From: Bacteroidia bacterium
GTDB taxonomy: Bacteria > Bacteroidota > Bacteroidia > J057
Reading direction: 5' to 3'
Assembly: GCA_022760475.1 (NCBI GenBank)
Contig: JALEFZ010000043.1
Span: 34,334-98,333 of the forward strand
DNA: 64,000 nt
Positions within the stretch are counted from its first letter, which is position 1. Each line of letters begins with the position of its first letter. This document shows positions 35,861-46,142 of this stretch, one piece after another. The notes beneath the pieces are model-generated. The model was not told the origin of the DNA and did not search any database. It worked only from the letters and a program-made list of their open reading frames with translations. Made by a program: the position numbers and the translations under genes.

Positions 35861-36955
35861 ATGAAATATCTTCAAGCCAGATTAAGAGTAAGTTTCCTAA
35901 GCCAAATATTACTATTTGCTTATGTGATTGGTTTAGGCTTAATGATTTACAGAGATTATGGGGGAATAAAAGAATATTTGGATTCATGGTTTGGACTTTT
36001 CCTGTTTTGGGAAGGTTTTTTGCTGTTGTTGTTCCCTTTTGAATTAGCTGCAGGCTATTTTTTAGAAAAGCAGCATGGCCGCCAACTAGGCTCTTTTGGG
36101 AAGTGGTTTCTCTCATGGCTAAGAGGGGTAAGTGTCTTAAGCCTGTTTTTCGCGCTCCATTGTGCAGTGCTAATCCTTTTGGGGAATTGGGGAGGGCTTT
36201 GGGCCGTAGCTGGTTGGTCTTTTGTTTGGATGTTGCTTTTAACGGGTTTCAGGCAATACCTGGCAAGGCTGATGGCCCCATTCAAGATCGACTACGAATC
36301 AAATCGCGGGAGGCTTTTATTTTATTTTGACAATCCCGATAGGGGCTTTACAGGTGGGATCAGTGGGATTTCGGGGCAGGAATCTATCATTATGCCTGCC
36401 TACTGGCAAAAAAAATGGGATTCAACGGTTTTTGACCTTCAGTTGTCTCGCAGACATGGAGCATTGAATACAGGCAGTCATGGTTCTGGGGTTTTTGGCA
36501 GCATCCTTTTGCATACAGGCTTGTTCACACTAGCGACTTTCCTATCTGGAAATCCTGGAAGTTTTGTGTCCCTGATTCTCACCTTCTGTATCTATTCTTT
36601 ATTGGCTGCCTTTGCCAGTATTGGTATTATCCCAGCATTAAACCGTAGGGGAACTTACCAGATGGATCGTTGGGTATTTTTCAAAAAGGTTGATGGAGAC
36701 ATCATCAATAAGGCTATTGAAAATAGCCGCAGGCTTCAGGACGATCCTGGTTATCCCTTGGGATCAATATTCAAGCCTTCGGCAAGTCTGGACGAGCGCA
36801 ACGCCATTAGGCGGCAAGGCAAGGATGCCAAAGGAGCTTGGCACATTGCAAGTGTATGGTTCTATTATGCTATGCTAATGGGGAATGTTACAGCCAGGGC
36901 ATTGCCTCCAAATTTGGGACTGCCAAGCAGATGGGGCTTTACTCCTATGGAATAA
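35861..36955 (+). CDS. Uncharacterised polytopic membrane protein
   Basis: 364 residues with about six to eight hydrophobic helices in two groups (about 12-130 and 210-260). Between them is a soluble segment (FKIDYESNRGRLLFYFDNPD, IIMPAYWQKKWDSTVFDLQL) and then SRRHGALNTGSHGSGVFG entering the second group. The C-terminal part (about 265-364) is soluble and ends in LPSRWGFTPME. No known family is recognised, and no complete catalytic motif (such as HEXXH) is present. Confidence 0.75.
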   Translation: MKYLQARLRVSFLSQILLFAYVIGLGLMIYRDYGGIKEYLDSWFGLFLFWEGFLLLLFPFELAAGYFLEKQHGRQLGSFGKWFLSWLRGVSVLSLFFALHCAVLILLGNWGGLWAVAGWSFVWMLLLTGFRQYLARLMAPFKIDYESNRGRLLFYFDNPDRGFTGGISGISGQESIIMPAYWQKKWDSTVFDLQLSRRHGALNTGSHGSGVFGSILLHTGLFTLATFLSGNPGSFVSLILTFCIYSLLAAFASIGIIPALNRRGTYQMDRWVFFKKVDGDIINKAIENSRRLQDDPGYPLGSIFKPSASLDERNAIRRQGKDAKGAWHIASVWFYYAMLMGNVTARALPPNLGLPSRWGFTPME

Positions 36956-36967
36956 AAGGCTGAATCC

Positions 36968-38203
36968 CTATTCGTTTAGCATGTTTTGTACCAGCTTTTC
37001 ATACTTTCCTACATATTCATCATAAAGTCTTCCTGTGGCTGGACCATTAAAGCCTGCGTGGATGGCTCGTATTTTCCCCTTTTTGTCTATAAAAATGGAA
37101 GTAGGGTAGGCAATCACCTTGTTGAGCATGGGTAGCTTCTCCGCTGCAGTCTTTTTTGATGTGCTATTGGAGGCCAAAAGAATCTCATAATCTACTCCCA
37201 AGGAGTTTTTCATGTAGTTAATCGCTTGAAAAGCCTGAAACATTTGTGGCTGCCTCTCAAATGCAAGTCCAATGATTTCAAGCCCTTGCTCATTGTAACT
37301 TTCATACCAGCGGGCAAAAAGCCTGGTTTCATCCATACAATTTGGACACCATGACCCAAGCAGCTGTACAATGACGGCCTTACCTTCATACCTGGCCGAG
37401 GGGAAACTGACGGAATCTCCGCTTGCGTTCGGGAATGTGAATGATACTCCCTCATAGCCATCCTTCAAATAGGTAAGTTTGTCTGGCTCAGCCAACTTAG
37501 CCTCGGGATTGGGTTTCCCAACCCATGGCTCTTTCCAGTGGTTACCTGAGAAAAATTTACCATTCAAGTCTCCATTTTCTTCGACTGTAGCCTCGAAAAT
37601 AAAGGCATGGGAACCGTCAAAGGCTGAAAGGCTAAGTTTGTTCCCTTGTAGCCCTCCCTCGAGGTATCGATAATCGCCGGTTTCAGTCAAAAAAGTTCCA
37701 ACGACTTTTGCACCTTCCTGGCGAAAAAGCCCTATGGCCGGATAGTAATCTTCTGTGTCAGGGCTGAAGGATACTTCATACATGGAGTCTACCACGACAT
37801 GGGTACTCATGTTTTCGAAACGACTTTTTTCTCCATATGTGGCTACGAATGGGATCTGGTAATTGGGACCCCTGGAAGGATCTCGCCAGATGCCTTCCCA
37901 TCTGCCTTCACTGAGAAGTTTGCCTTCGAATACAGACTCGAAAACTGGCATACGCATGCGAAGGGCATCGCCCTTAAGGATTACTTGCTCTACCACAATT
38001 TCCTCATTTCCGTTTTTGATAATGAAGGTGTAGAACTTGTCTTTCTCCTCTAGTGTGCCTGTAAAAGGCAGCATGGGCTGATTTTCTGGCATCAACTGAA
38101 AGTGCCATGTCCCTGTAAGGGGGACAAGCTCATCTTCCTGATTATTATTGCATGATGCCAATAGCAATACAGGAATCCAGATCCATATAATCAATCTTTT
38201 CAT
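36968..38203 (-). CDS. TlpA-like thioredoxin-family lipoprotein
   Basis: 411 residues from ATG 38203, chosen because KRLIIWIWIPVLLLASC is a lipoprotein signal; in-frame upstream codons lack one. A roughly 240-residue beta-rich N-terminal region (lipocalin/DUF-like: GTWHFQLMPENQPMLPFTGT, GRWEGIWRDPSRGPNYQIPF) precedes a thioredoxin-like domain with VIVQLLGSWCPNCMDETRLF (Cys286, Cys289), YPTSIFIDKKGKIRAIHAGF carrying the cis-Pro, and a C-terminal helix. It probably reduces disulfides or apocytochrome cysteines outside the inner membrane. Convergent with the preceding gene (12 bp). Confidence 0.88.
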   Translation of the reverse strand: MKRLIIWIWIPVLLLASCNNNQEDELVPLTGTWHFQLMPENQPMLPFTGTLEEKDKFYTFIIKNGNEEIVVEQVILKGDALRMRMPVFESVFEGKLLSEGRWEGIWRDPSRGPNYQIPFVATYGEKSRFENMSTHVVVDSMYEVSFSPDTEDYYPAIGLFRQEGAKVVGTFLTETGDYRYLEGGLQGNKLSLSAFDGSHAFIFEATVEENGDLNGKFFSGNHWKEPWVGKPNPEAKLAEPDKLTYLKDGYEGVSFTFPNASGDSVSFPSARYEGKAVIVQLLGSWCPNCMDETRLFARWYESYNEQGLEIIGLAFERQPQMFQAFQAINYMKNSLGVDYEILLASNSTSKKTAAEKLPMLNKVIAYPTSIFIDKKGKIRAIHAGFNGPATGRLYDEYVGKYEKLVQNMLNE

Positions 38204-38228
38204 ATACAATGGGTTGGGCCTAACCAGA

Positions 38229-39491
38229 TTATACCAGGTCAAAGCCAATATCATTTCTGTTGTATTTGCCTTCGAAGCTGATTTTTTCCCCTTCTGCCAA
38301 AGATTGGGCAACCGCTTCTTTTATGTTGTCTCCAAATGAAGTTATGGCAATCACCCTGCCTCCATTTGTCAGTACATGGCCATTTTCTTCCTTCGTTCCT
38401 GCATAAAACAGGATAGAATCCTTCACCTCATCCATGCCCCTCATTTGCTTTCCCTTTTGATAAGCTTCGGGATAGCCACCGCTTACCAACATGACTGTGG
38501 CACAGGTCCTCGCATCAACCTCAACATTTGAACCTGCTAATTCACCTTTTTGTGCTTTTAGAATCAAGTCCAATAAGTCGCTTTGAAGCCTGGGAATGAC
38601 CACTTCGGTCTCTGGGTCTCCCATCCTGACATTATATTCCAACACATATGCCTTTCCATCCACAATCATGAGACCTATAAATATAAAACCTTTGTAATCC
38701 AGTTGCTCTTCCCGAATCCCCTTCATGGTAGGCTTCACAATCAACTCTTCAACTTCTTTGATAAAGGACTCATCCGCAAAAGGAACCGGTGAAATCGCTC
38801 CCATCCCTCCTGTGTTCAGTCCTGTATCACCCTCTCCGATTCTTTTATAATCTTTCGCAGATGGTAAAAGTACATAGTCTTTTCCATCTGTGAGTACAAA
38901 TATTGAAATTTCTATCCCTTTAAGGAATTCTTCAATGACAATGGTGTTTCCAGCTTCTCCAAAGGAACTTCCCGATAACATCCCTTGAACTGCAAGGATT
39001 GCCTCCTCCTTAGTCTCACAAATCAGAACCCCCTTCCCTGCCGCCAATCCAGAAGCCTTGACCACCAAAGGGTAAGATTGCCCCTCCAAATATTCCAAAG
39101 CCTGATTCAGCTCAGATTGATCAAAACTGGCATATGCAGCAGTTGGAATTCCATATTTTTGCATGAACTTTTTGGAGTAGTCTTTGCTCCCTTCAAGTTC
39201 TGCCGCAGCCTTGGATGGACCAAAAACTGGGATACCCTTCGCCGAGAAATAATCATAGACTCCATCTACCAAAGGTTGCTCTGGCCCCACAATGATCATT
39301 TGGATGTTATGCTCCTCGACTGCTCGATCTTGGGCTTCAAAATCCGAGACACCAATAGCCAGATTTTTTCCAATCTGTGAAGTCCCTGCATTACCAGGCG
39401 CAATGTAGAGTTGATCACAAAGAGGCGACTGAGCTACTTTCCAAGCTAAAGCATGTTCACGGCCACCGGAACCGAGCAGTAAGATATTCAT
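38229..39491 (-). CDS. purD: Phosphoribosylamine--glycine ligase
   Basis: Second step of de novo purine synthesis: joins glycine to phosphoribosylamine using ATP, in the cytosol. 420 residues, the normal length. Motifs are MNILLLGSGGREHALAWKVA, IVGPEQPLVDGVYDYF, GPSKAAAELEGSKDYSKKFM, the ATP-grasp LVVKASGLAAGKGVLIC, and FIGLMIVDGKAYVLEYNVRMGDPETE (split). No other pur gene is adjacent. Confidence 0.97.
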   Translation of the reverse strand: MNILLLGSGGREHALAWKVAQSPLCDQLYIAPGNAGTSQIGKNLAIGVSDFEAQDRAVEEHNIQMIIVGPEQPLVDGVYDYFSAKGIPVFGPSKAAAELEGSKDYSKKFMQKYGIPTAAYASFDQSELNQALEYLEGQSYPLVVKASGLAAGKGVLICETKEEAILAVQGMLSGSSFGEAGNTIVIEEFLKGIEISIFVLTDGKDYVLLPSAKDYKRIGEGDTGLNTGGMGAISPVPFADESFIKEVEELIVKPTMKGIREEQLDYKGFIFIGLMIVDGKAYVLEYNVRMGDPETEVVIPRLQSDLLDLILKAQKGELAGSNVEVDARTCATVMLVSGGYPEAYQKGKQMRGMDEVKDSILFYAGTKEENGHVLTNGGRVIAITSFGDNIKEAVAQSLAEGEKISFEGKYNRNDIGFDLV

Positions 39492-39578
39492 TCCTGCAAA
39501 TTAGGCTTTTCCTCCGAAATTAGTATCAAAAATGTGAAGGACAAACTATTTCGTGCGAGTGCTACCTAAATATTACCC

Positions 39579-39827
39579 CTAAAGGTTAAACTTTCTTCGA
39601 AAAGCCATGAGTTTATCCTTATAGGTGATCCTCATTTTCCTTGCCTTTTCCAATTCTTTGGTGGTTGCAATCCAGTCCTCTGAATAGCCACAAGAAGTAC
39701 ATACAAAACTCCTGTATTGCACAGGCCGGTAAGGCCATACAGGCAAAAGCAAGTAGGAACTTTGACTCTTATTCATGATCATGATTTCCTGTGATTTACA
39801 TTTTGGGCAGGATCTGTTGTTTTTCAT
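39579..39827 (-). CDS. Small zinc-ribbon protein
   Basis: 82 residues with two CxxC pairs, CPKC (8-11) and CTSC (43-46), forming a likely zinc ribbon. Between them is YLLLPVWPYRPVQYRSFV, and a basic tail (KELEKARKMRITYKDKLMAF) follows. No named family. It is separated from purD by 87 bp on the same strand. Confidence 0.7.
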   Translation of the reverse strand: MKNNRSCPKCKSQEIMIMNKSQSSYLLLPVWPYRPVQYRSFVCTSCGYSEDWIATTKELEKARKMRITYKDKLMAFRRKFNL

Positions 39828-40021
39828 AATGAAAAGAATTTAGACAAGTCAAGAAATATATCTAATGTAATATAGGCATTCTTGAAAATTAAAGCTCTTG
39901 AGTGAAGTTAAGGTATTGTGCTTTGAAGAATAGTTTCTGACAATTTGTCATAAGGAGCAGTCCTAGGCCTTGTCTTTGCTAGCAGCATGGCAAAAAGGAT
40001 ACTTACTAAATTATCATATCC

Positions 40022-41839
40022 ATGGAAAAAGGTAACATCTCAGTCAGTACGGAGAATATATTTCCCATAATCAAAAGATCTCTGTACTCTGAACAGGAAA
40101 TTTTTCTTAGAGAGCTGGTTTCTAATGCCGTAGATGCCATTCAGAAGATAAAACATTTGTCCAGAACCGGTGAGTTTAAGGCCGAACTGGGGGATTTGAA
40201 GGTGAGTGTAGCTGTAGATAAAGAGGCTAAAACAATCACCATTTCTGATACAGGGATCGGTATGACAGCTGAAGAGGTAAAAAAGTACCTCAATGTAGTG
40301 GCATTTTCAGGAGCTGAGGAGTTCATCAAAAAGTATCAGGAGGCTGGCGAACAAGGTGATATCATTGGTAAGTTTGGTCTGGGTTTCTATTCTGCATTTA
40401 TGGTTGCAGATAAGGTAGAGGTCAACTCACTTTCCCATCAGGAAGGAGTTGAAGCTGTGAGATGGATCAACGATGGTAGCATTGAGTATTCTATTGAGAA
40501 AGGAGAACGTGAAAGCAGGGGAACTGATGTAATCCTTCATGTCTCAGAAGATGCCACTGAGTATCTGGAGAATGTTCGCATTAGAAATATCCTCGATAAA
40601 TACGCCAAATTCTTACCTGTTGAGATTCACTTCGAGGATGAGGTCATCAACAATCCAAACCCCATCTGGCGCAAAGCTCCAAGTGAGCTTGAAGACAAAG
40701 ACTATCAGGAGTTTTTCAAAGAACTGTATCCCTTTGATCAGGAGCCCTTATTTTGGATTCACCTGAACGTTGATTTTCCGTTCAACCTGACCGGAGTCCT
40801 TTACTTCCCCAAAATCAGGAATGACATTGATCCCAAAAGAAACAACATCAAGTTGTTTTCTCGCCAGGTGTTCATCACTGATGAGGTAAATCAGATCGTG
40901 CCCGATTACCTGATGCTTCTTCAAGGTGTCATTGATTCCCCTGACATTCCTTTAAATGTATCAAGGTCTTACCTCCAGGGAGATCCCAATGTCAAGAAGA
41001 TTTCTAACTACATCACCAGAAAAGTCGGAGACAAGTTGTTGGAGATTTTCCGTGAGGACAGGGGGAAATTTGAAGAGAAATGGAAGGACATCAACATCTT
41101 CGTGAAATACGGGATGGTCACCGATGAAAAATTCAAGGAGAAAGCTCAGAAGTTTGCCCTTTACCAAAATATGGATGGGAATTACTTCACCTTTGATGAA
41201 TACAAGGAAAAAATAGCTGGGAATCAAACAGACAAGGATGAAAATCTGGTTGTTCTATATGCAACCAATAAAGAAGATCAGGACATCTTCATCAGCTCTG
41301 CATTGGGCAATGGGTATGATGTATTGTTGTTTGATGGCATTGTTGACAACCACTTCATCGACAACATGGAGCGTCAATCGGAAAAAGTCCGCTTTGTAAG
41401 GGTAGATAGCGATACGGTTGATAAATTGGTTCCTAAAGAGGACGACAGCAAGGATGAAGGTGAACTGGTATTGACTGAGGAGCAGGAAAATAAGCTTAAA
41501 GAAGTCTTTACCAATGCATTGGAAGGTAAGACTTGGGCCATTCAGCTTGGAAAGCTAGGCAGCGAGCAACTTCCGGTTATGCTCACTCGACCTGAATTCA
41601 TGCGCAGAATGAAGGAAATGGCTTCTGTAGGTGGTCAGGACTTTATGCGTGAAATGCCCGATTCTGTGAATGTCGTCATCAATACTGAGCATCCGCTTGT
41701 ACAAGGAATGATTGACAAGGATGAAGATCCTGAATTGGTACGGGAATTGTTGGATCTGGCCATGCTGGGACAAGGCATGCTTACTGGTAAGGAACTGACA
41801 GGCTTCATCCACCGATCCATAAAAATGCTGAACAAATAG
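40022..41839 (+). CDS. htpG: Molecular chaperone HtpG (Hsp90)
   Basis: Cytosolic ATP-dependent chaperone, 605 residues, slightly short of the 624 in E. coli but usual for Bacteroidota. The GHKL ATP site is clear: LRELVSNAVDAIQKI, ISDTGIGM, and GKFGLGFYSAFMVADKV. The middle domain has RVFI-type QVFITDEVNQIVPDYL and DSPDIPLNVSRSYLQGD. The acidic linker is short. Monocistronic, closed by a strong terminator. Confidence 0.97.
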   Translation: MEKGNISVSTENIFPIIKRSLYSEQEIFLRELVSNAVDAIQKIKHLSRTGEFKAELGDLKVSVAVDKEAKTITISDTGIGMTAEEVKKYLNVVAFSGAEEFIKKYQEAGEQGDIIGKFGLGFYSAFMVADKVEVNSLSHQEGVEAVRWINDGSIEYSIEKGERESRGTDVILHVSEDATEYLENVRIRNILDKYAKFLPVEIHFEDEVINNPNPIWRKAPSELEDKDYQEFFKELYPFDQEPLFWIHLNVDFPFNLTGVLYFPKIRNDIDPKRNNIKLFSRQVFITDEVNQIVPDYLMLLQGVIDSPDIPLNVSRSYLQGDPNVKKISNYITRKVGDKLLEIFREDRGKFEEKWKDINIFVKYGMVTDEKFKEKAQKFALYQNMDGNYFTFDEYKEKIAGNQTDKDENLVVLYATNKEDQDIFISSALGNGYDVLLFDGIVDNHFIDNMERQSEKVRFVRVDSDTVDKLVPKEDDSKDEGELVLTEEQENKLKEVFTNALEGKTWAIQLGKLGSEQLPVMLTRPEFMRRMKEMASVGGQDFMREMPDSVNVVINTEHPLVQGMIDKDEDPELVRELLDLAMLGQGMLTGKELTGFIHRSIKMLNK

Positions 41840-41889
41840 ATTCAAATATTTCTCGATTTCGATTTCAAGCGCATCGCGCAGCAAGTTTC

Positions 41890-41925
41890 AATAGGAGGCC
41901 CTTAGGCCTCCTATTTTGTTTCTTA
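41890..41925 (+). terminator. Rho-independent terminator after htpG
   Basis: A perfect 11-bp stem AATAGGAGGCC/GGCCTCCTATT with loop CTTA, followed by TTGTTTCTT. Confidence 0.85.
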
Positions 41926-42007
41926 CCCTTATATGCAGCCTTCTTCATTAAGATTAATTAAAACAATTCTTAAATTGGATTAATATTCGAGAAAACGACC
42001 CACATCT

Positions 42008-42985
42008 ATGCGAGCTATTGTTTGTAAAACCTATGGCCCTCCATCGTCATTGGTTCTGGAAGACTTACCTTCACCTGTACCCAAAAAGGGAGAGGTTCTA
42101 GTTTCTGTAAAAGCCTGTAGCATCAATTTTCCTGACACTTTGATCATCCAGGGACTTTACCAATTCAAGCCACCCTTACCTTTTTCACCAGGAAGTGATA
42201 TATCGGGTGTGGTAAAATCTGTTGGTGAAGGAGTTAAGCATGTGAAAGAGGGAGATGAGGTATTCGGAATAGTACCATATGGAGGATTTGCAGAAGAGGT
42301 GATTGTCCCAAAGGCAGCTTGTTTTCCCAAGCCTGTTTCCATGGATTTCAAGACTGCGGCAGCTTTCATGATGGCCTATGGCACGTCATTCTATGCCCTA
42401 AAAAATCGTGCGAAGCTGGAAAAAGGGGATAGTTTGGTTGTATTGGGAGCTTCAGGTGGAGTAGGATTGGCAGCGGTTGAATTGGGTAAACTAATGGGCG
42501 CCAGGGTAATCGCCTGTGCTTCCACAAGTGAAAAACTGGAGCTTTGCAAGCAGTTTGGTGCTGATGACGTCATCAATTATGAAGAGGAAGACCTCAAAAA
42601 ACGGATAAAAGAATTGACCGATGGCAAGGGAGCAGATATCATTTATGATCCCGTAGGTGGAAAATATTCTGAGCCAGCCTTAAGGGCATGTGGATGGGAA
42701 GGCAGGTACCTCGTAGTGGGGTTTGCTGCGGGGGATATTCCTTCCATTCCGCTCAACATTCCCTTGCTCAAAGGATGCCAGGTTATGGGGGTATTCTGGG
42801 GAAACTTTGCCCTGAGCAACCCACAGCAATCTATGATGAATACCATGCAGTTGATTCAGTGGTATGGAGAAGGCATGTTAAAACCACACATACACAAGAC
42901 ATTGCCACTTGAGAAAGCGCCAGCAGCATTGGAAGAGATTATGGCAAGACAGGTGAAGGGGAAAATTGTCCTTAGCATGGAATAA
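42008..42985 (+). CDS. NADPH:quinone oxidoreductase family protein (zinc-independent MDR)
   Basis: 325 residues of the medium-chain dehydrogenase/reductase family. N-terminal GroES-like domain (SINFPDTLIIQGLYQFKPPL, PGSDISGVV) and Rossmann domain with VLGASGGVGLAAVELGKLMG and GAKVIA-like GARVIACASTSEKL. The catalytic-zinc cysteine pattern of alcohol dehydrogenases is absent, so a quinone or enoyl reductase using NADPH is likely. Substrate unknown. The next gene is convergent. Confidence 0.92.
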   Translation: MRAIVCKTYGPPSSLVLEDLPSPVPKKGEVLVSVKACSINFPDTLIIQGLYQFKPPLPFSPGSDISGVVKSVGEGVKHVKEGDEVFGIVPYGGFAEEVIVPKAACFPKPVSMDFKTAAAFMMAYGTSFYALKNRAKLEKGDSLVVLGASGGVGLAAVELGKLMGARVIACASTSEKLELCKQFGADDVINYEEEDLKKRIKELTDGKGADIIYDPVGGKYSEPALRACGWEGRYLVVGFAAGDIPSIPLNIPLLKGCQVMGVFWGNFALSNPQQSMMNTMQLIQWYGEGMLKPHIHKTLPLEKAPAALEEIMARQVKGKIVLSME

Positions 42986-42996
42986 TCTCCATCCTG

Positions 42997-44055
42997 TCAA
43001 GCTTCCTGAACCAATGGCTCAACAGGGTCAAGGCTGTATAGCTCAATGATCTGTTCCTTGCCACGCAATTTTATCTTGGTGATGTACTCCGAAGTGTACT
43101 CCTCTTTTAGGTCAAGCTGGTTGAGTAGGGTGTCTGACATGAGCAACCTCCGGTTGTAATGGTTACACTCCATTTGAATTCTGGAGGCGGTATTGACCGT
43201 ATCCCCATGGAAGACAATGTCTCTTTTGAAGTCGCCAATTTCACCTATGACCACCATACCAACGTGGTAACCGGCCTTGAAAACCGGTTCATAGCCATAA
43301 GTTTCAAGGTAGTATTCCTTGCGGCGGGCCATGGTATCCCATATCCCAAAAAAGGCATGTATGCAGTTTAGGTTCTTGATCCCAATGGTCTTGGGCCAAC
43401 TGATCACAACTTCATCTCCTACGTATTGGTAGATCTCGCCCCTGCTTTTTCGGACGGGCTCTGCTATGTCATAAAAGAAGTCATTTAGAAAGTAGTGCCA
43501 TTTCAGGTGGCCAAGCCGTTCGGCTATGGTCGTGGAGGCACGTAAGTCCATGAACATAAAAATCCTTTCCTCTTCCTTGGGGATGTGAAACCTTCCCAGC
43601 ATGTAATCCAACAGTACATTAGGCCCCAAAAGCCTGGATACTAGGGTTACGAATTGGAGGACAAGCAGAATTAGAAGAATGTATACTACCGTGTAGGCAA
43701 AATCCCAGCTAGCCAGCCACTGGGAAAGTCTCTGGGCATCAGGGATGAACCTCAACAAGCCCTCCCTGTCAAGTGCGGTGTATATTCCAAAGAAGAGGAT
43801 CAGGCTCAGACTAATGACCAATAGATAGGCAAAAGTCCTGACCAGTAGTACAATGACAAATCTCCTTCTTCGAAGTTCAGTCCGATAAAGCCACCTGTCA
43901 AGCAAGGCCGTGAGGAGGCCAATGGAAGCTCCCAAAAAAGAACTTATCAGAATGGCAATCGGTCGGAATGAAAAAGTCACCATGGCATAGATCACTCCAA
44001 CGAGAGCTCCATATCCACTTCTTTCTAAGATCTGTCTATAAGACCGATTTGCCAT
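42997..44055 (-). CDS. Membrane-bound class III adenylate/guanylate cyclase
   Basis: 352 residues: four transmembrane helices (about 18-140), then a class III cyclase domain (about 180-330). Metal and catalytic elements are present: FMFMDLRASTTIAERLGHLK (first Asp), YQYVGDEVVISWP (second Asp), and HGDTVNTASRIQMEC carrying the transition-state Asn and Arg. Whether the product is cAMP or cGMP cannot be settled here. Such Bacteroidota cyclases usually stand alone, as here. Confidence 0.9.
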   Translation of the reverse strand: MANRSYRQILERSGYGALVGVIYAMVTFSFRPIAILISSFLGASIGLLTALLDRWLYRTELRRRRFVIVLLVRTFAYLLVISLSLILFFGIYTALDREGLLRFIPDAQRLSQWLASWDFAYTVVYILLILLVLQFVTLVSRLLGPNVLLDYMLGRFHIPKEEERIFMFMDLRASTTIAERLGHLKWHYFLNDFFYDIAEPVRKSRGEIYQYVGDEVVISWPKTIGIKNLNCIHAFFGIWDTMARRKEYYLETYGYEPVFKAGYHVGMVVIGEIGDFKRDIVFHGDTVNTASRIQMECNHYNRRLLMSDTLLNQLDLKEEYTSEYITKIKLRGKEQIIELYSLDPVEPLVQEA

Positions 44056-44105
44056 GTAGCAATTTTTGGTTGGGGCAAATAAGGAAAATATTTTTTAGGC
44101 TAGCC

Positions 44106-44711
44106 TCAATCTTCAACAAATTCTTCCTGAAAAACTTCTAACCACTCATCAATAGCTTCATAATTCAGTACACCAGCCTCTTCTTCCATCTCCTGTTTCA
44201 TGCTAAAACCCAAAATATCATTCAATTCCAAAGGCTTCTTTCCTGCTCCTCTGTCATGAATGAAGGCATACTGAAGTAAATTCCCAAATTTCTGCAGTTC
44301 TTCTTCCTTGTCAACACTGATTTCAAAATATACCTTCTCAGCAGGGGATTTTTCTACAATGCTTTGAATGTCATCTGTAGAAGTGGTAGAATCAAGCCTG
44401 AAAATAAGTTTTCCTTCAAGTTCCAATAAGTCTGTTCCCCATTCTTCTAAGGGAAATGACAGGTATTCGTAGGTAAATACATCCTTCGTTTGTTCTAGCT
44501 CTTCGAGGCTGAACCTATTGATTTCCAGAACCACACGAGGGCCTGATAGCCATTGAACGATGCTCCAGATCATATTCGTGGCCAGTTTCTGCATCGAACC
44601 CCGCTCCAAACTGAAGGTAACAAGGTCGAATCCAACTGCTGCGCTTGATCTGGCGTCCTGAAGGCTGGTTAGTGGGCCTATCTTCAACAAAGGTTTACTC
44701 ATATATCTCAA
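44106..44711 (-). CDS. Uncharacterised protein, possibly a degenerate TrpF-like TIM barrel
   Basis: 201 residues; ATG 44702 (MSKPLLKIGPL) is an equally good start. The opening KIGPLTSLQDARSSAAVGFDLVTFSLERGS resembles the first strand and helix of phosphoribosylanthranilate isomerase (KICGIT..EDA..A...GAD..GF.F), but the catalytic Cys is replaced (KIGP). The later part is acidic and shows no family motif. No trp genes lie nearby. Possibly a repurposed or structural homologue; the resemblance is weak. Confidence 0.65.
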   Translation of the reverse strand: MRYMSKPLLKIGPLTSLQDARSSAAVGFDLVTFSLERGSMQKLATNMIWSIVQWLSGPRVVLEINRFSLEELEQTKDVFTYEYLSFPLEEWGTDLLELEGKLIFRLDSTTSTDDIQSIVEKSPAEKVYFEISVDKEEELQKFGNLLQYAFIHDRGAGKKPLELNDILGFSMKQEMEEEAGVLNYEAIDEWLEVFQEEFVED

Positions 44712-44808
44712 ATTTCATCGCAAAGAAAGAGAAATAATCCAAGATGTCCTTCCAAGAAAGGTCATTTTCCTCCCTAATGTTTTGCAATTCAAAAATTCTT
44801 CGACAGCA

Positions 44809-46113
44809 TTAGTTGTTGTACTTATCCCCCCAAAGACTTTCTAGGTATTTTCTTATTCTGATCTCGGTCCCTGTTAATTTAGGGTGATAGAATCGTTGTT
44901 GGGTAGCAGGATCGGGCAGGAATTGTTGATTTCCTTCCTGGCCTTTATAAGCATGCGAATACTTATAGTCTTTGCCATAACCCATATTTTTCATCATGCG
45001 GGTAGGTGCATTTCTCAGGTGTAGAGGGACTGCTTCGTTGGGGTGGTCTCGGACATATTTCATGGCATGGTTGATGGATTCGTAGGAGGCATTGCTCTTT
45101 TCGCAGGAGGCCAGATAGGTAGTAGCTTGCGCCAAAATTATCCTTGCTTCAGGCATCCCTATGACGTTGATGCTTTGAAAGCATGCATTTGCGAGTAGCA
45201 AAGCGTTAGGGTTTGCATTTCCAATGTCCTCGGAGGCAAGAATGATCAGCCTCCTTGCTATGAATTTGATGTCCTCGCCTCCATCCAGCATCCTGGCCAG
45301 GTAATATATGGCAGCGTCAGGATCACTGCCACGAACGGACTTGATGAAAGCCGATATCAAGTCGTAATGCATCTCTCCACCCTTGTCATATAGGGCAATG
45401 TTTTCCTGAGCACTGGCCATTACCGCTTCATTGGTCATGATGATTTTTTCTTCATGATCCTGGGTGTTGATGAAGATTTCAAGCAGGGTCAGGCTTTTGC
45501 GGGCATCCCCACCTGCAATGCGGTAAATTGCATCTATTTCCCGCAACTCTATGGACAGGCTAGACAAAATTTCATCTTTCTCAATGGCAGTCTGAAGTAA
45601 TTCTCTTACCTGATCCTGATCAAGGGGTTGAAGAACATAAACCTGAGACCTGGATAAAAGGGCTGAGTTGACTTCAAAAGATGGATTTTCCGTTGTCGCT
45701 CCTATCAGGGTGATTCGCCCTTTCTCAACTGCTCCAAGGAGGGAATCCTGTTGGGCTTTGTTGAAGCGATGGATCTCATCTATGAAGAGGATGGTCCCTG
45801 GTCTTCCTTCCGCGAAGCGGAGAACTTCTCTCACATCCTTAACTCCAGAAGAAATCGCACTCAACTGCCTGAATGGCCTCTCCGCTCCTCTAGCGATAAT
45901 TTGGGCGAGGGTAGTCTTGCCTACGCCTGGAGGGCCCCAAAAAATCATGGAGGGGATGCGCTGCTTTTCGATGGCCTGACGAAAGGCAGATCCAGCTGTG
46001 AGTAGATGGTCCTGGCCAATGACTTCATCGAGGCTCTTGGGACGAACCCGCTCAGCCAGAGGTGCATAGGAGGAAGAGGAGTATGATTTCTCCTGCGAAT
46101 CAAACAAGTCCAT
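44809..46113 (-). CDS. rarA: Replication-associated recombination protein A (RarA/MgsA, AAA+ ATPase)
   Basis: 434 residues, a normal length. Acts at stalled replication forks as a clamp-loader-like ATPase. Visible are [21 protein letters not shown], Walker [14 protein letters not shown], Walker [18 protein letters not shown], sensor 1 [20 protein letters not shown], and the C-terminal MgsA domain with [20 protein letters not shown] and [12 protein letters not shown]. On the minus strand after a DoxX-like gene (29 bp). Confidence 0.96.
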   Translation of the reverse strand: MDLFDSQEKSYSSSSYAPLAERVRPKSLDEVIGQDHLLTAGSAFRQAIEKQRIPSMIFWGPPGVGKTTLAQIIARGAERPFRQLSAISSGVKDVREVLRFAEGRPGTILFIDEIHRFNKAQQDSLLGAVEKGRITLIGATTENPSFEVNSALLSRSQVYVLQPLDQDQVRELLQTAIEKDEILSSLSIELREIDAIYRIAGGDARKSLTLLEIFINTQDHEEKIIMTNEAVMASAQENIALYDKGGEMHYDLISAFIKSVRGSDPDAAIYYLARMLDGGEDIKFIARRLIILASEDIGNANPNALLLANACFQSINVIGMPEARIILAQATTYLASCEKSNASYESINHAMKYVRDHPNEAVPLHLRNAPTRMMKNMGYGKDYKYSHAYKGQEGNQQFLPDPATQQRFYHPKLTGTEIRIRKYLESLWGDKYNN

Positions 46114-46142
46114 TCACAAATTTAACCAGAAAATAAGACTAA

